Shown here: positions 45,424-54,659 of the stretch, piece after piece
Layout of the letters: each line of letters opens with the position of its first letter
Numbering within the stretch: position 1 is the first letter of the stretch
Source of the DNA: Flavobacteriaceae bacterium PS02338
Lineage (GTDB): Bacteria > Bacteroidota > Bacteroidia > Sphingobacteriales > Sphingobacteriaceae
Reading direction: 5' to 3'
Length of the DNA: 64,000 bases
NCBI GenBank assembly: GCA_029959615.1
Contig: JASCOD010000003.1
Coordinates: 124,001 to 188,000, forward strand
Program-made: the position numbers and the translations under genes
Notes under the pieces: model-generated
Databases searched by the model: none
Seen by the model: the letters and a program-made list of their open reading frames with translations, nothing else
What the model was told of the DNA's origin: nothing

Positions 45424-46707
45424 ATGAGAAAGACAATTCAAAATATAGTTAAAACCACCTCAATAATGTTATTGGCCATTTTTATGACGGCCTGCGGTGG
45501 AGATAAGAAAGAAGCAGGAAAAGCAGAAGCTGCTCCAGCAGAAGAAGCCCATGAGGAAAGTGAAAATTCGGTAGAAATCACTGCTTCACAATATAAGGCG
45601 ATTGGTGTTACTTTAGGCTCACCGGAAATGAAATCCTTGAGTGGCCTATTGAAAGTTAACGGCTTTATAGATGTTCCGCCCCAGAATTTAGTGAGTGTGA
45701 CTACTCAAATGGGAGGAATTGTAAAATCTACCCCACTTTTACAAGGTAGCAACGTAAGCAAGGGACAAGTGATTGCCGTACTGCAAAATCAGGAATATGT
45801 ACAACTTCAGCAAGATTACCTGGAAAGTAAAAGCCAGCTAGAACTTGCAGATTCAGAATACAAACGTCAGCAGACATTGGCCAGTCAGAATGTAAATTCA
45901 CAAAAGACCCTGCAACAGTCAAAATCCCAGTATCAGATCATCCACGCGAAGGAAAACGCATTGAAACAGCGTTTGCGCCTGATCAATATTAGTGCAGCTA
46001 GCTTAACAGCTACAAACATCAGGAGCGAGATCAATATCTATGCGCCCATTAGTGGCTATGTGACCAAGGTGAATGTGAACAACGGCAAATTCGTTAATCC
46101 GAATGATATCATGTTTGAAATTGTTGACAATTCCAACCTGCACGTTGAGTTAAAGGTATTCGAAAAAGACGTGGATAAGGTAAAACCTGGTCAAGGGGTA
46201 AGATTTGTGCTTGCCAATGACCGCGACACAGTACAGCAGCGTGCAGTTGTTCAGTTGGTGGGTAAAGAGATTGCAGCAGACAAAACCATAACAGTACATG
46301 CAATCGCTAAAGGAAGCAAAGGCTTTATTCCGGGCACCTATCTCAAAGCATACATTGAAGCAGGCACTACCCAGGCAATGGCGTTGCCATTAGGCGCAGT
46401 GGTAGATTTTCAGAACAAGAAATACATATTTATCGCAAAGGCAGCCGGAAAAGAGAACGGACTTAAAGACGGTGCAGCAGAAGAAGCCGGACATGCCCAT
46501 GATGCAAAGGAATCAGAAAATGAAAAAGAAGCTGAAGGTGAGTCCTTTCATTTTGAGATCATGGAAGTAACTACCGGTACCAGTGACGGAGGGTATATCC
46601 AAATAAAATTGCCGAAAGGAATGGACCTGAAGGGAAAAGTGGTACTTACGGGAGCTTACGATTTGCTATCGAAACTAAAAAACAGTGAAGAGCATGAAGG
46701 CCATTAG
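45424..46707 (+). CDS. CusB/CzcB-like periplasmic adaptor lipoprotein
   Basis: Membrane-fusion protein of the metal efflux pump. Lipobox at Cys24, lipoyl-like and hairpin regions (GGIVKSTPLLQGSNVSKGQVIAVLQNQEYV, a run of helical QQDYLES...YKRQQTLAS), and a barrel (YAPISGYVTKVNVNNGKFV). An acidic and His-rich linker near residues 344-372 (EEAGHAHDAKESENEKEAEG) could collect metal. The start is 12 bases after the pump gene, so the three parts of the tripartite pump come from two genes. Length 427 is normal for the type. Confidence 0.94.
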   Translation: MRKTIQNIVKTTSIMLLAIFMTACGGDKKEAGKAEAAPAEEAHEESENSVEITASQYKAIGVTLGSPEMKSLSGLLKVNGFIDVPPQNLVSVTTQMGGIVKSTPLLQGSNVSKGQVIAVLQNQEYVQLQQDYLESKSQLELADSEYKRQQTLASQNVNSQKTLQQSKSQYQIIHAKENALKQRLRLINISAASLTATNIRSEINIYAPISGYVTKVNVNNGKFVNPNDIMFEIVDNSNLHVELKVFEKDVDKVKPGQGVRFVLANDRDTVQQRAVVQLVGKEIAADKTITVHAIAKGSKGFIPGTYLKAYIEAGTTQAMALPLGAVVDFQNKKYIFIAKAAGKENGLKDGAAEEAGHAHDAKESENEKEAEGESFHFEIMEVTTGTSDGGYIQIKLPKGMDLKGKVVLTGAYDLLSKLKNSEEHEGH

Positions 46708-46750
46708 ACACACGTGGCCGATTGTGAATGCATAGATTGAATGCTATGCC

Positions 46751-46788
46751 GGTATGCGCCCGGTTAGGGGTGCATACCTCTTTTTTTA
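46751..46788 (+). terminator. Terminator of the RND operon
   Basis: GGTATGCGCCC pairs with GGGGTGCATACC, followed by TCTTTTTTT. It ends the pump/adaptor transcript before the next gene. Confidence 0.8.
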
Positions 46789-46811
46789 TTGTTTAATTAA
46801 ATAACCAATTT

Positions 46812-48797
46812 ATGGATATATTCCATTTAAGGGGCAGGTATGCCGTGCTGCATGCGTTTGTGCTTTTTTTTCTGCTGGCCTCCCTTGTCATGCGCCTTGT
46901 GCTGTACCTTTCGGTCCATCAGGCCGACCTTTCACCTTTGGCACTGGCGGGGATATTCGCCAAGGGCTTTGTGTATGACCTGGGTGTTGCGCTTTTCCTG
47001 GTGCTTTTTTATTCGGCCTATCTGCTGCTGTTGCCACAGCGGGCGGTGAAGACCTATTTCAACTATGCGGTTAGCTACTTCATCGTTTCGGTGATGGTCA
47101 TGGTATCGATATTCTCCTTTTTTGCGGAATTTACCTTCTGGCAGGAATTCCAGAGCAGGTTCAATTTTATTGCCGTAGACTATCTGGTCTATACTTTTGA
47201 GGTGGTCAACAATATCAACCAGTCCTATCCCTTGCCATATCTCATCTCGGGGGTACTGCTCATCACGCTTATCGTCGTCTATGTTTTTAAGCGAAGGGGA
47301 TATTTTCACGAGAGCTTTGTTTCCAAGACCCGTTTCAAGGACCGCCTGCTGCATTTTGTGCCACAGGTGCTGCTCATCTTTGTCTATAGCTTTGCCATAG
47401 ACAATTCCTGGGCGGAAAAAACGGAAAACAGGTACCAGAGCGAACTTTCAAAGGCAGGTATCTATTCCTTTTTCTCTGCCTTTAGGAACAACGAGCTTGC
47501 CTATGACCAGTTTTATCCGATGGTCGATGTACAGCAGTCCTTCTCGCTCATCAGGAACGAACTTGGTGGGGAAGGGAGCGAGTTTACGCAAAGTGGTACT
47601 TCGATCAAAAGAAAGATCGCCCATTCAGGAACCTCACAGCGGCCCAATGTGGTCATGGTCGTGGTGGAAAGCCTGAGCGCGGACTTCATGGCAAGGTTTG
47701 GTAGCAAACAGGGGATTACGCCCGTATTGGACTCCCTGGCTAACAATGGTATCGTATTCTCACGTATGTATGCCACCGGCACCCGTACAGTCCGAGGGAT
47801 GGAGGCACTCAGCCTTGCCGTTCCACCGACACCTGGCAACAGCATCGTCAGGAGGAAGAACAACGATGGGCTGAGTACCATTGGCAGCATATTTCGCCGG
47901 CAGGGCTACCAGACTACCTTTTTCTATGGTGGGGACGGTTATTTTGACAACATGAACCAGTATTTCGGCAGCAATGGATTTGACATTGTCGATCGTGGCG
48001 GAAGGATTACGGCTGGTGACAGCTATAACACCAACAGGACCGTGCTCAAGGACAGCGAGGTCAGCTTTGAGAATGCCTGGGGGGTGAGCGATGGTGACCT
48101 TTTTTCCAGCGTGATCAGGGATGCCGATAGCAGGGCCCTCAGGGGGGAACGCTTCTACGACTTTGTGATGACCACTTCCAACCATCGGCCTTTTACCTAT
48201 CCAGCTGGTAAGATCGATATCCCCTCGGGCAGTGGACGTGAGGGAGCGGTGAAATATTCTGATCATGCCATCGGCGAATTTTTGGCCAGTGCGGCCAAGA
48301 GGCCATGGTTCAAAAATACGGTCTTTATATTCGTTGGAGACCATTGCGCCAGCAGTGCGGGCAAAAATGAGATTGATATCGCCAAGTACCATGTTCCGGC
48401 GATCATCTATAATCTGCAGGGCAATCCTGCAATGAAATTAGACCAGATGTGCTCACAGATCGACCTATACCCCACATTGTTCGGACTTTTGGGGTGGAGC
48501 TACGAAAGCAACAACTACGGCCAGGATATCATGGACAAGGGCTATGTTCCAAGGGCGCTGCTGGCAACCTATCAAAAACTGGGCTTTCTGAAAAACGACA
48601 GCCTGGTAGTCCTGAGCCCGAAAAGAACGACCGAAACCTTTATCTATGACCAGGCTACCAACAGTCAGCGGACTGCAAAGCTCTCCGCCGCTCTATCCGA
48701 TGAGGCGATTGCCAACTACCAGACAGCGTATTATCTTTTCAAAAATGGCGGACTGAAATATAGCCCCCATAAACCAACCCCAATAGACGGCAGATAA
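46812..48797 (+). CDS. LTA-synthase-like sulfatase-fold membrane enzyme
   Basis: 661 residues with five N-terminal membrane helices (VLFFLLASLVMRLVLYLS to LISGVLLITLIVVYVF) and a C-terminal alkaline-phosphatase/sulfatase fold: NVVMVVVESLSADFM, RTVRGMEALSLAVPPTP (the nucleophile Thr region TGTRT near 322), HRPFTYPAG and FVGDHCASSAG. The family transfers phosphoglycerol or phosphoethanolamine to envelope polymers. In Bacteroidota, substrates are not settled. Modification of the envelope may accompany metal resistance in this cluster. Confidence 0.9.
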   Translation: MDIFHLRGRYAVLHAFVLFFLLASLVMRLVLYLSVHQADLSPLALAGIFAKGFVYDLGVALFLVLFYSAYLLLLPQRAVKTYFNYAVSYFIVSVMVMVSIFSFFAEFTFWQEFQSRFNFIAVDYLVYTFEVVNNINQSYPLPYLISGVLLITLIVVYVFKRRGYFHESFVSKTRFKDRLLHFVPQVLLIFVYSFAIDNSWAEKTENRYQSELSKAGIYSFFSAFRNNELAYDQFYPMVDVQQSFSLIRNELGGEGSEFTQSGTSIKRKIAHSGTSQRPNVVMVVVESLSADFMARFGSKQGITPVLDSLANNGIVFSRMYATGTRTVRGMEALSLAVPPTPGNSIVRRKNNDGLSTIGSIFRRQGYQTTFFYGGDGYFDNMNQYFGSNGFDIVDRGGRITAGDSYNTNRTVLKDSEVSFENAWGVSDGDLFSSVIRDADSRALRGERFYDFVMTTSNHRPFTYPAGKIDIPSGSGREGAVKYSDHAIGEFLASAAKRPWFKNTVFIFVGDHCASSAGKNEIDIAKYHVPAIIYNLQGNPAMKLDQMCSQIDLYPTLFGLLGWSYESNNYGQDIMDKGYVPRALLATYQKLGFLKNDSLVVLSPKRTTETFIYDQATNSQRTAKLSAALSDEAIANYQTAYYLFKNGGLKYSPHKPTPIDGR

Positions 48798-48828
48798 CTC
48801 AAAGCAAATCCTAACCATAATATCAGTT

Positions 48829-51030
48829 ATGAAAAAAGACGAAAAAAAACAACCAGTGAAAAAAGCCACCGATAAACAGTCGGATGCCAAAAAAGAGCAG
48901 GTGGGCGAAAAACCTTCCGTTAAAAATACAGATGAAAAATCATTGGAGACTGGCAAGAAATCCAGACCCGAGGCGCATTCGAAAGGTGATGGACATAAAC
49001 ATGATGACCCAAAGGTTGAGGCGCATTCTGAAGGCGATGGGCACGAACATGCGCATGGCGGGATCTTCGGTGCCAATACCGAACTGATCTTTTCGCTGAT
49101 CTGCGGGGCGTTGCTGGCCACGGGCTTCGGACTTTCCTATCTCGAGGGCATTCCTTCGTGGGTGGGGATTGCGATCTATGTTGCAGGCTATTTCTTTGGT
49201 GGGTTCTTTACCGCAAAGGAAGCTGTACAGACCATTTCCAAGGGTGGTTTTGAGATTGATTTCCTGATGCTGGTCGCCGCTATCGGCGCAGCTATCCTGG
49301 GCTCGTGGATGGAAGGTACGCTGTTGTTGTTCCTTTTCAGCCTAGGCCATGCACTTGAACATTACGCGATGGGCAAGGCCAGGAAATCAATTGCTGCCCT
49401 GACCAGTCTTGCACCACCCACGGCACTGGTGGTAAGGGAAGGAAAGCAATCGGAGATCGGTATTGCAGAACTCGTTCTGGGAGATGTCATTGTGATCAAG
49501 CCAAACAGCAAGATCCCTGCCGATGGGGTGGTGGTAAAGGGCGAGGGCAGCGTGAACCAGGCACCCATCACCGGGGAAAGCGTGCCTGTTGACAAGTCGC
49601 CGGTACCAGATGCCTCAAAGGACTATGCTGCCGAAAAGACGATCAAGCCGCAGCACCGTGTATTTGCCGGAACGATTAACGGCGCTTCGGCCCTGGAGGT
49701 CAAGGTGATCCGTGAGGCCAAGGATTCGACCATCTCAAGGCTGATAAAGATGGTCAATGAGGCGGAAAAGCAGAAATCTCCCACCCAGCTTTTTACGGAC
49801 AGGTTCGAGAAGCTTTTTGTGCCCTCGGTACTGGTAATGGTTACAATGCTCTGCTTTGCCTTTATGGTGATCGATGAACCGTTTGCCAAGAGCTTCTATC
49901 GTGCAATGGCCGTGCTTGTTGCGGCCAGTCCATGTGCACTTGCGATCTCTACGCCAAGTGCGGTGCTCAGCGGAGTGGCAAGAGCAGCGCGTGGAGGGGT
50001 ACTGATCAAGGGCGGAAGACCGTTGGAAGACCTGGGTTCGCTCAATGCGATCGCGTTCGATAAGACGGGAACGCTGACCGAGGGCAAGCCGGAGCTGACT
50101 AATGTTGTGCCGCTGGGCGATACCACCGAGGAAGATCTTCTGACCACAGCTGTGGCCGTAGAAAAACTGAGTGACCATCCATTGGCCGAGGCAATCGTAA
50201 AGGGCGCATTGGAACGTTTAAAGAAACAATCTATTCCCGAGTCGAAAAACGTAAAAGGGATTACGGGACGGGGGGTCCAGGCGGAAGTTGACGGTAGAAA
50301 AGTACTCATTGGTAACAAGGCGCTCTTTGAAAAGGACAAGGTTCCGGCAGAAGTCATCTCCCAGGTCGAGGAATTCGAGAAAGGTGGGCATACCTCCATG
50401 CTGGTCAAGCGCGATGGGGAGTTCATTGGGATATTGACCCTGATGGACGTGCCAAGGAAAGAGGCGAAGAATGTGCTAAAAGAACTTGCTGCACTTGGCA
50501 TCAAAAAGATGATCATGCTCACTGGGGATAACCAGAAGGTTGCCGATGCGGTGGCCAAACAGATCGGGATCACCGAGGCATGGGGCGACTTGATGCCAGA
50601 GGATAAGGTGAAGGCGGTAAAGAAACTCGATAAGTCGGAAAGAATGGTTGCAATGGTCGGAGATGGAGTGAACGATGCACCGGCAATGGCCAAAAGTACG
50701 GTCGGGATTGCAATGGGGGCGGCCGGAAGCGACGTGGCGCTGGAAACAGCGGACATCGCCCTGATGGGTGATAAACTGGAAAGCCTACCCTTTGCCATCG
50801 GCCTGAGCCGTAAGGCTAAGGGTATTATAAGGCAGAACCTTTGGATCAGCCTTGGAGTTGTAGCGGTTCTCATTCCATTGACCATACTTGGGATCACCAG
50901 TATCGGTCCTGCGGTTATCGCACACGAAGGCTCGACGCTGATCGTGGTGTTCAATGCGCTCCGCCTTTTGGCCTATGATGGCGGTCTGAAAAAAACTGCG
51001 GTAAAAACAAAAAGGAAAAAAGATGCCTAG
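48829..51030 (+). CDS. P1B-4-type heavy-metal ATPase
   Basis: P-type ATPase of the CoaT/CtpD/PfeT type: SPC motif in helix M4 at 367-369 (not CPC), phosphorylation site DKTGT at Asp411, SDHP near 455, and an HEGST motif in M6 at 699-703. These features define P1B-4, which exports Co2+, Zn2+ or Fe2+. There is no N-terminal HMA domain; instead residues 1-80 are Lys-rich then His-rich (HSKGDGHKHDD, EAHSEGDGHEHAHGG). Length 733. It complements the RND pump by moving metal from cytoplasm to periplasm. The ion is inferred from the class. Confidence 0.95.
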   Translation: MKKDEKKQPVKKATDKQSDAKKEQVGEKPSVKNTDEKSLETGKKSRPEAHSKGDGHKHDDPKVEAHSEGDGHEHAHGGIFGANTELIFSLICGALLATGFGLSYLEGIPSWVGIAIYVAGYFFGGFFTAKEAVQTISKGGFEIDFLMLVAAIGAAILGSWMEGTLLLFLFSLGHALEHYAMGKARKSIAALTSLAPPTALVVREGKQSEIGIAELVLGDVIVIKPNSKIPADGVVVKGEGSVNQAPITGESVPVDKSPVPDASKDYAAEKTIKPQHRVFAGTINGASALEVKVIREAKDSTISRLIKMVNEAEKQKSPTQLFTDRFEKLFVPSVLVMVTMLCFAFMVIDEPFAKSFYRAMAVLVAASPCALAISTPSAVLSGVARAARGGVLIKGGRPLEDLGSLNAIAFDKTGTLTEGKPELTNVVPLGDTTEEDLLTTAVAVEKLSDHPLAEAIVKGALERLKKQSIPESKNVKGITGRGVQAEVDGRKVLIGNKALFEKDKVPAEVISQVEEFEKGGHTSMLVKRDGEFIGILTLMDVPRKEAKNVLKELAALGIKKMIMLTGDNQKVADAVAKQIGITEAWGDLMPEDKVKAVKKLDKSERMVAMVGDGVNDAPAMAKSTVGIAMGAAGSDVALETADIALMGDKLESLPFAIGLSRKAKGIIRQNLWISLGVVAVLIPLTILGITSIGPAVIAHEGSTLIVVFNALRLLAYDGGLKKTAVKTKRKKDA

Positions 51031-51080
51031 ATGGCTGTAGTGCTATAGACTTAAAAGTATGCTTTACCAAACCCAAAATT

Positions 51081-51764
51081 ATGAATTCAAATACCGTGCC
51101 GCTGATCCGCTGGATAAATAATGTGGATGCACATCACAAGCTATATGCCTCGCTGTGCTTTGCAACGATCGTCTTTTTTTTATGTTATAGCCTATTGGAA
51201 GTGCCTATGCTGGTTATGGTTACATGGCTTTCCTATCTGCTGTGCACATTGCTTCTGGCATGGACCACCATCCTCAGTTCCCATCCCGCCGATGTAAAAC
51301 ATGAAGCGCATGCACAGGATTCGGACAGAAAAACGGTATTTATATTCGTTGTCGTGGCAGCCTTCGCAAGTCTATTTGCGGTGCTGTTCCTCCTGCAGGG
51401 TTCGGAGGGGCTTTCAGCGAAGATATTTGTTCCACTGGTCTGCGTTGCGGGCTCTTGGTGGCTGGTACATACGGTATTCACGCTCAGGTATGCGCATTTC
51501 TATTACTGCGATATCGATAATGACAAAAAGGGTGGAAGCCAAAAACCGGGAGGACTGGAATTTCCAGGCGAGAAGGAGCCCGACTATCTTGACTTTGCCT
51601 ATTTCTCCTTTGTGGTAGGGATGACCTTCCAGGTGTCAGATGTACAGATCAGCTCCAGGAGGATCAGAAGGTTAACATGGATGCACGGGCTGCTTTCCTT
51701 TGCCTTCAATACATTTATCGTGGCGTTTGCCATTAATCTAGTCGCTGGCCTGATCTCAAAATAA
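51081..51764 (+). CDS. DUF1345 membrane protein
   Basis: 227 residues with five or six helices and the family signature DFAYFSFVVGMTFQVSDVQI followed by SSRRIRRLTWMHGLLSFAFNT. Function unknown. It follows the metal ATPase by 51 bases and is probably co-transcribed with it. Confidence 0.9.
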   Translation: MNSNTVPLIRWINNVDAHHKLYASLCFATIVFFLCYSLLEVPMLVMVTWLSYLLCTLLLAWTTILSSHPADVKHEAHAQDSDRKTVFIFVVVAAFASLFAVLFLLQGSEGLSAKIFVPLVCVAGSWWLVHTVFTLRYAHFYYCDIDNDKKGGSQKPGGLEFPGEKEPDYLDFAYFSFVVGMTFQVSDVQISSRRIRRLTWMHGLLSFAFNTFIVAFAINLVAGLISK

Positions 51765-51773
51765 TGTCTGAAG

Positions 51774-51968
51774 ATGAAAAACAATATGCCTGTCAAACGC
51801 AACAAAAAATATGTCAAAAAGGAGTTTAGGGTTCCAAGGGGTGAAATCAGGCCGCCGCGGTCCCTGGGCAGGAAAATTCTGCGGATCTTTTTCATTGTGC
51901 TGGTTACTGTGCTGATGCTGCTCACCATTGCCTTTAAGCTCCGACACTATTTCATTAAACATTGGTAG
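51774..51968 (+). CDS. 64-residue single-pass basic membrane protein
   Basis: A Lys/Arg-rich N-terminus (KRNKKYVKKEFRVPRGEIRPP) and one hydrophobic helix (ILRIFFIVLVTVLMLLTIAF), length 64. It starts 10 bases after the DUF1345 gene and precedes the HD gene closely. Unrecognised. The short spacing supports translation in the operon. Confidence 0.6.
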   Translation: MKNNMPVKRNKKYVKKEFRVPRGEIRPPRSLGRKILRIFFIVLVTVLMLLTIAFKLRHYFIKHW

Positions 51969-51975
51969 CGAACAT

Positions 51976-52599
51976 ATGGAAATATTGACTTCTTTATTAT
52001 ATAAGGCAATCCCCGGATATATATCCATGCTATTTGATCGCTACGGAAACCCTGCACTGGTATACCATAACCTGGAACATACCAGACGTGTGGTATCAAG
52101 GGCAATGGAGATTGCCGGATCCTACAAGCTGGAAGAGCGGGAAAGCTTTGTCCTATTTTCTGCCGCATGGTTCCACGATGCCGGGCAGCTGTTCACTGTT
52201 CCTGAGGAACATGAACAGCGGAGCGTTTCGATCATGCGGGAATTTATGCTCGGCCATGGTACCGATGAAGAAGTTATCAATCTGATAGAGGGTTGTATAT
52301 TAGCTACCAGGATACCCCATAGGCCCCAGACCTTTTTACAACAGATCATCTGCGATGCAGATACCTATAACCTGGGCACCGACGAGTTTATAACAACCGA
52401 TGACCAGCTTAGGGAGGAACTGTCGCTACGTGGCTTCGACACGTCGATAGGGTGGCACCAGAGTACGCTTGCGTTTCTCAGACGTCACAGATTCTTCACA
52501 TCCTACTGCCAACAGCTGTTGCTGGCAGGAAAACAAAAAAACATGGACACCATCATTGGCTGCATCAAAAATAGCGGCACTGATAAGTTAAGTACTTAA
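51976..52599 (+). CDS. HD-domain phosphohydrolase
   Basis: HD fold with metal ligands in YHNLEHTRRVV, AAWFHDAGQLF and ICDADTYNLG, the HD...HD...D order. Length 207 from the ATG at 51976. A TTG start farther up would overlap the previous gene and is rejected. The substrate (nucleotide or other phosphate) cannot be read. Confidence 0.9.
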   Translation: MEILTSLLYKAIPGYISMLFDRYGNPALVYHNLEHTRRVVSRAMEIAGSYKLEERESFVLFSAAWFHDAGQLFTVPEEHEQRSVSIMREFMLGHGTDEEVINLIEGCILATRIPHRPQTFLQQIICDADTYNLGTDEFITTDDQLREELSLRGFDTSIGWHQSTLAFLRRHRFFTSYCQQLLLAGKQKNMDTIIGCIKNSGTDKLST

Positions 52600-52609
52600 A
52601 CCTACGATT

Positions 52610-52786
52610 ATGAAATGGACATCAAAAAATTTCCCCCTTGAAATGGAGGGGCTTGAACCAAGGGTCAGGGAAAAGGCGATCGAGATTGCCAACCAGCTGA
52701 AACAGCAGGGTACGGTTAGGGAACTATCCATCGTGGAGGAGGCCATCAAACAGGCCATGGAGTGGTTCCAGGAAATGGAGGGCTAA
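52610..52786 (+). CDS. 58-residue small helical protein
   Basis: MKWTSKNFPLEMEGLEPRVR, then EKAIEIANQLKQQGTVREL and a Glu/Gln-rich end. It resembles small YdaT/ChaB-like proteins starting MxWTxxNFPxxM with VRxKAIEIAN, known from Bacteroidota but not characterised in function. It sits 10 bases after the HD gene and 3 bases before mgtC, so it is part of that operon. Confidence 0.7.
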   Translation: MKWTSKNFPLEMEGLEPRVREKAIEIANQLKQQGTVRELSIVEEAIKQAMEWFQEMEG

Positions 52787-52789
52787 GCG

Positions 52790-53272
52790 ATGGATCTGAT
52801 CAATTCGATGGACCTTGACAGTGAATTCAGCGTAGTGCTGAGGCTGTTGATCGCTTTTTTGCTAGGTGCCTGGATCGGTTTTGACCGGGAGAAGCACGGT
52901 AGCAGCGCCGGTATCAGGACCTATGCCGCGGTATGCCTGGGCGCAGCACTGTTTACCGCAATCGGTGAACACATGGGCGATACTGCCGCCGCCTCAAGGA
53001 TCATCGCCAATATCCTTGTGGGAATAGGTTTTCTTGGTGCGGGGATCATCTATAAGAACGATAAGACCGGGTCCTCACAGGGTCTGACCACGGCTGCCAC
53101 GATCTGGTGTACTGCCGGTATCGGTGTTGCTGTTGGACTTAAGATGCTCATTATTGCCGTTGTTGCGGCGGCAGGTATCTATTTCCTGCTCGTGCTGCAC
53201 CATCAGCACTGGTATGTCAACTGGAAAAAGAAGGTGCAGCAGAAGCACAGGGCCGATAATCTGGATGATTAG
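52790..53272 (+). CDS. MgtC/SapB-family membrane protein
   Basis: 160 residues, four helices: LLIAFLLGAWIGFDREKHGSSAGIRTYA (family signature near 19-46), AAVCLGAALFTAIGEHMG, RIIANILVGIGFLGAGIIYKN, then GLTTAATIWCTAGIGVAVGL. MgtC-type proteins help survival at low Mg2+ and inside hosts in some pathogens; here a general envelope or cation-stress function is likely. Confidence 0.93.
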   Translation: MDLINSMDLDSEFSVVLRLLIAFLLGAWIGFDREKHGSSAGIRTYAAVCLGAALFTAIGEHMGDTAAASRIIANILVGIGFLGAGIIYKNDKTGSSQGLTTAATIWCTAGIGVAVGLKMLIIAVVAAAGIYFLLVLHHQHWYVNWKKKVQQKHRADNLDD

Positions 53273-53289
53273 CTAAATATTGAATTAAT

Positions 53290-54081
53290 ATGGAAAGAAA
53301 AATTTTATATGCCCTATTTTTTTTACTGGGCAGTTTTGGGAGCAGTTTGGCCCAGGAGTTGGATTTGAAAGATGAAGTTGGAGACTCCGCTAGATATTAC
53401 ACCAGACCTGAACCAAGGGGAAAGAATGAAAGATTGTTTACCATTGTCCTCCCTTCTGCAGGTATGGCCTATGGCTTTATCAAACTTGGTAACCATGGTC
53501 TTACCGATGTTGACCTTAAGGCCAGGTATGAATTCTCGATCGAGCATCCGCATCCGAAGTTCATAGTGGACGACTACCTGCAGTTTGCTCCGGGTGCGGC
53601 GGTCTTTGTGCTCAGTGGCATTGGGGTAAAGGGACAGAACAGGATCGTAGACCAGGCAGGGATATATCTTGTTTCCAATCTGATACTGAACGTTTTCTGT
53701 CAGGGACTAAAGAACATTACCGCAGTACCCAGACCCGATGGTACTTCAAATTCGTTCCCCTCTGGCCATACTGCCGAAGCCTTTGCCTCGGCGGAATTCC
53801 TCAGGAGGGAATATGGCAGAAGTTCGGCTGTTTATGGGCTTTCCGGCTATGGGTCCGCGTTTGCGGTGGGCTATCTCAGGATGTACAATAACAAGCACTG
53901 GTTTAGCGATGTGGTAGCTGGAGCAGGTCTGGGGGTACTTTCAACCGAAGCTGCATACTGGCTATACCCAAAGATCAAAAAGCTGTTCGTCAAAAGTGAG
54001 ATGACAGGTAAGGCAAATTCAATGGTTTACCCATCCTATAATCATGGTGCCTATGGACTAGCTCTGCGCCGGGTGTTTTAA
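53290..54081 (+). CDS. PAP2-family membrane phosphatase with signal sequence
   Basis: Signal peptide LYALFFLLGSFGSSLAQ then a PAP2 domain with PRPDGTSNSFPSGHTAEAFA (the RPDGT...SGHT active-site blocks) and LRMYNNKHWFSDVVAGAGLG (Arg-His-Asp). Type of lipid or undecaprenyl pyrophosphatase, active outside the cytoplasm. Length 263. It closes the accessory cluster. Confidence 0.9.
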   Translation: MERKILYALFFLLGSFGSSLAQELDLKDEVGDSARYYTRPEPRGKNERLFTIVLPSAGMAYGFIKLGNHGLTDVDLKARYEFSIEHPHPKFIVDDYLQFAPGAAVFVLSGIGVKGQNRIVDQAGIYLVSNLILNVFCQGLKNITAVPRPDGTSNSFPSGHTAEAFASAEFLRREYGRSSAVYGLSGYGSAFAVGYLRMYNNKHWFSDVVAGAGLGVLSTEAAYWLYPKIKKLFVKSEMTGKANSMVYPSYNHGAYGLALRRVF

Positions 54082-54292
54082 TCTGAAATAGGATTGGTTG
54101 TTTGGAAAGTCTATCTGCGGCTGCAATAGACCAAGTCCATACCATCCGTATCAACTTTAAAGTGGCAAACGTGTAGTTGATATTTTGACTATCGGTAAAA
54201 CAAAGGAATAAGATTCTTTTGATATGCCATATCAGATGACTATGAAGATTAGCTACAAAATCTAAAGCGTAAAGTATTTTAAAATATTTGAT

Positions 54293-54484
54293 ATGTTCGG
54301 TAAATTATCAGTGGATGAAATGATCAGAAGTGGTATTTTGGAAGCCTATGCAAGGGAACAGCTAGGTGCATCGGAAATGTCGGAAATCGAAACAAGGCTT
54401 TGTTTTGACCTGGAACTTGGAGAGTGCCTAGAAGGAATATTTATTACATTGGAGCAGTCTGGATGGAGTCCCGATAATGACTGA
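54293..54484 (+). CDS. Short anti-sigma-N-terminus-like protein
   Basis: 63 residues: LSVDEMIRSGILEAYAREQL then GASEMSEIETRLCFDLELGE. The 'SGILEAYxxEQLxASExxEIE' pattern looks like the N-terminal part of RskA-type anti-sigma factors or membrane proteins without the remaining 150 residues. It is probably truncated or a small stand-alone protein. No sigma factor gene is near. Confidence 0.45.
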   Translation: MFGKLSVDEMIRSGILEAYAREQLGASEMSEIETRLCFDLELGECLEGIFITLEQSGWSPDND

Positions 54485-54659
54485 TGTAAAAGCCATTTTT
54501 AGAAAACCATTAGTATTTTTCAAAAACACCATGATTATCGACATACCAACTTTAACATGTTTTAACAGTCTAAACAAGCATAAGAAATTTAACCTTTTCT
54601 ATATTTACCACATCGCGAGAGTACTTCAATCCCAAACCTCCATCCAAAATACTTCACTC

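Noticed and set aside
41473..50954. Long antisense ORFs inside the CzcA pump and P-type ATPase genes
   Set aside because: They are Ser/Pro-rich shadows that arise in GC-rich coding DNA; the plus-strand frames have clear motifs.
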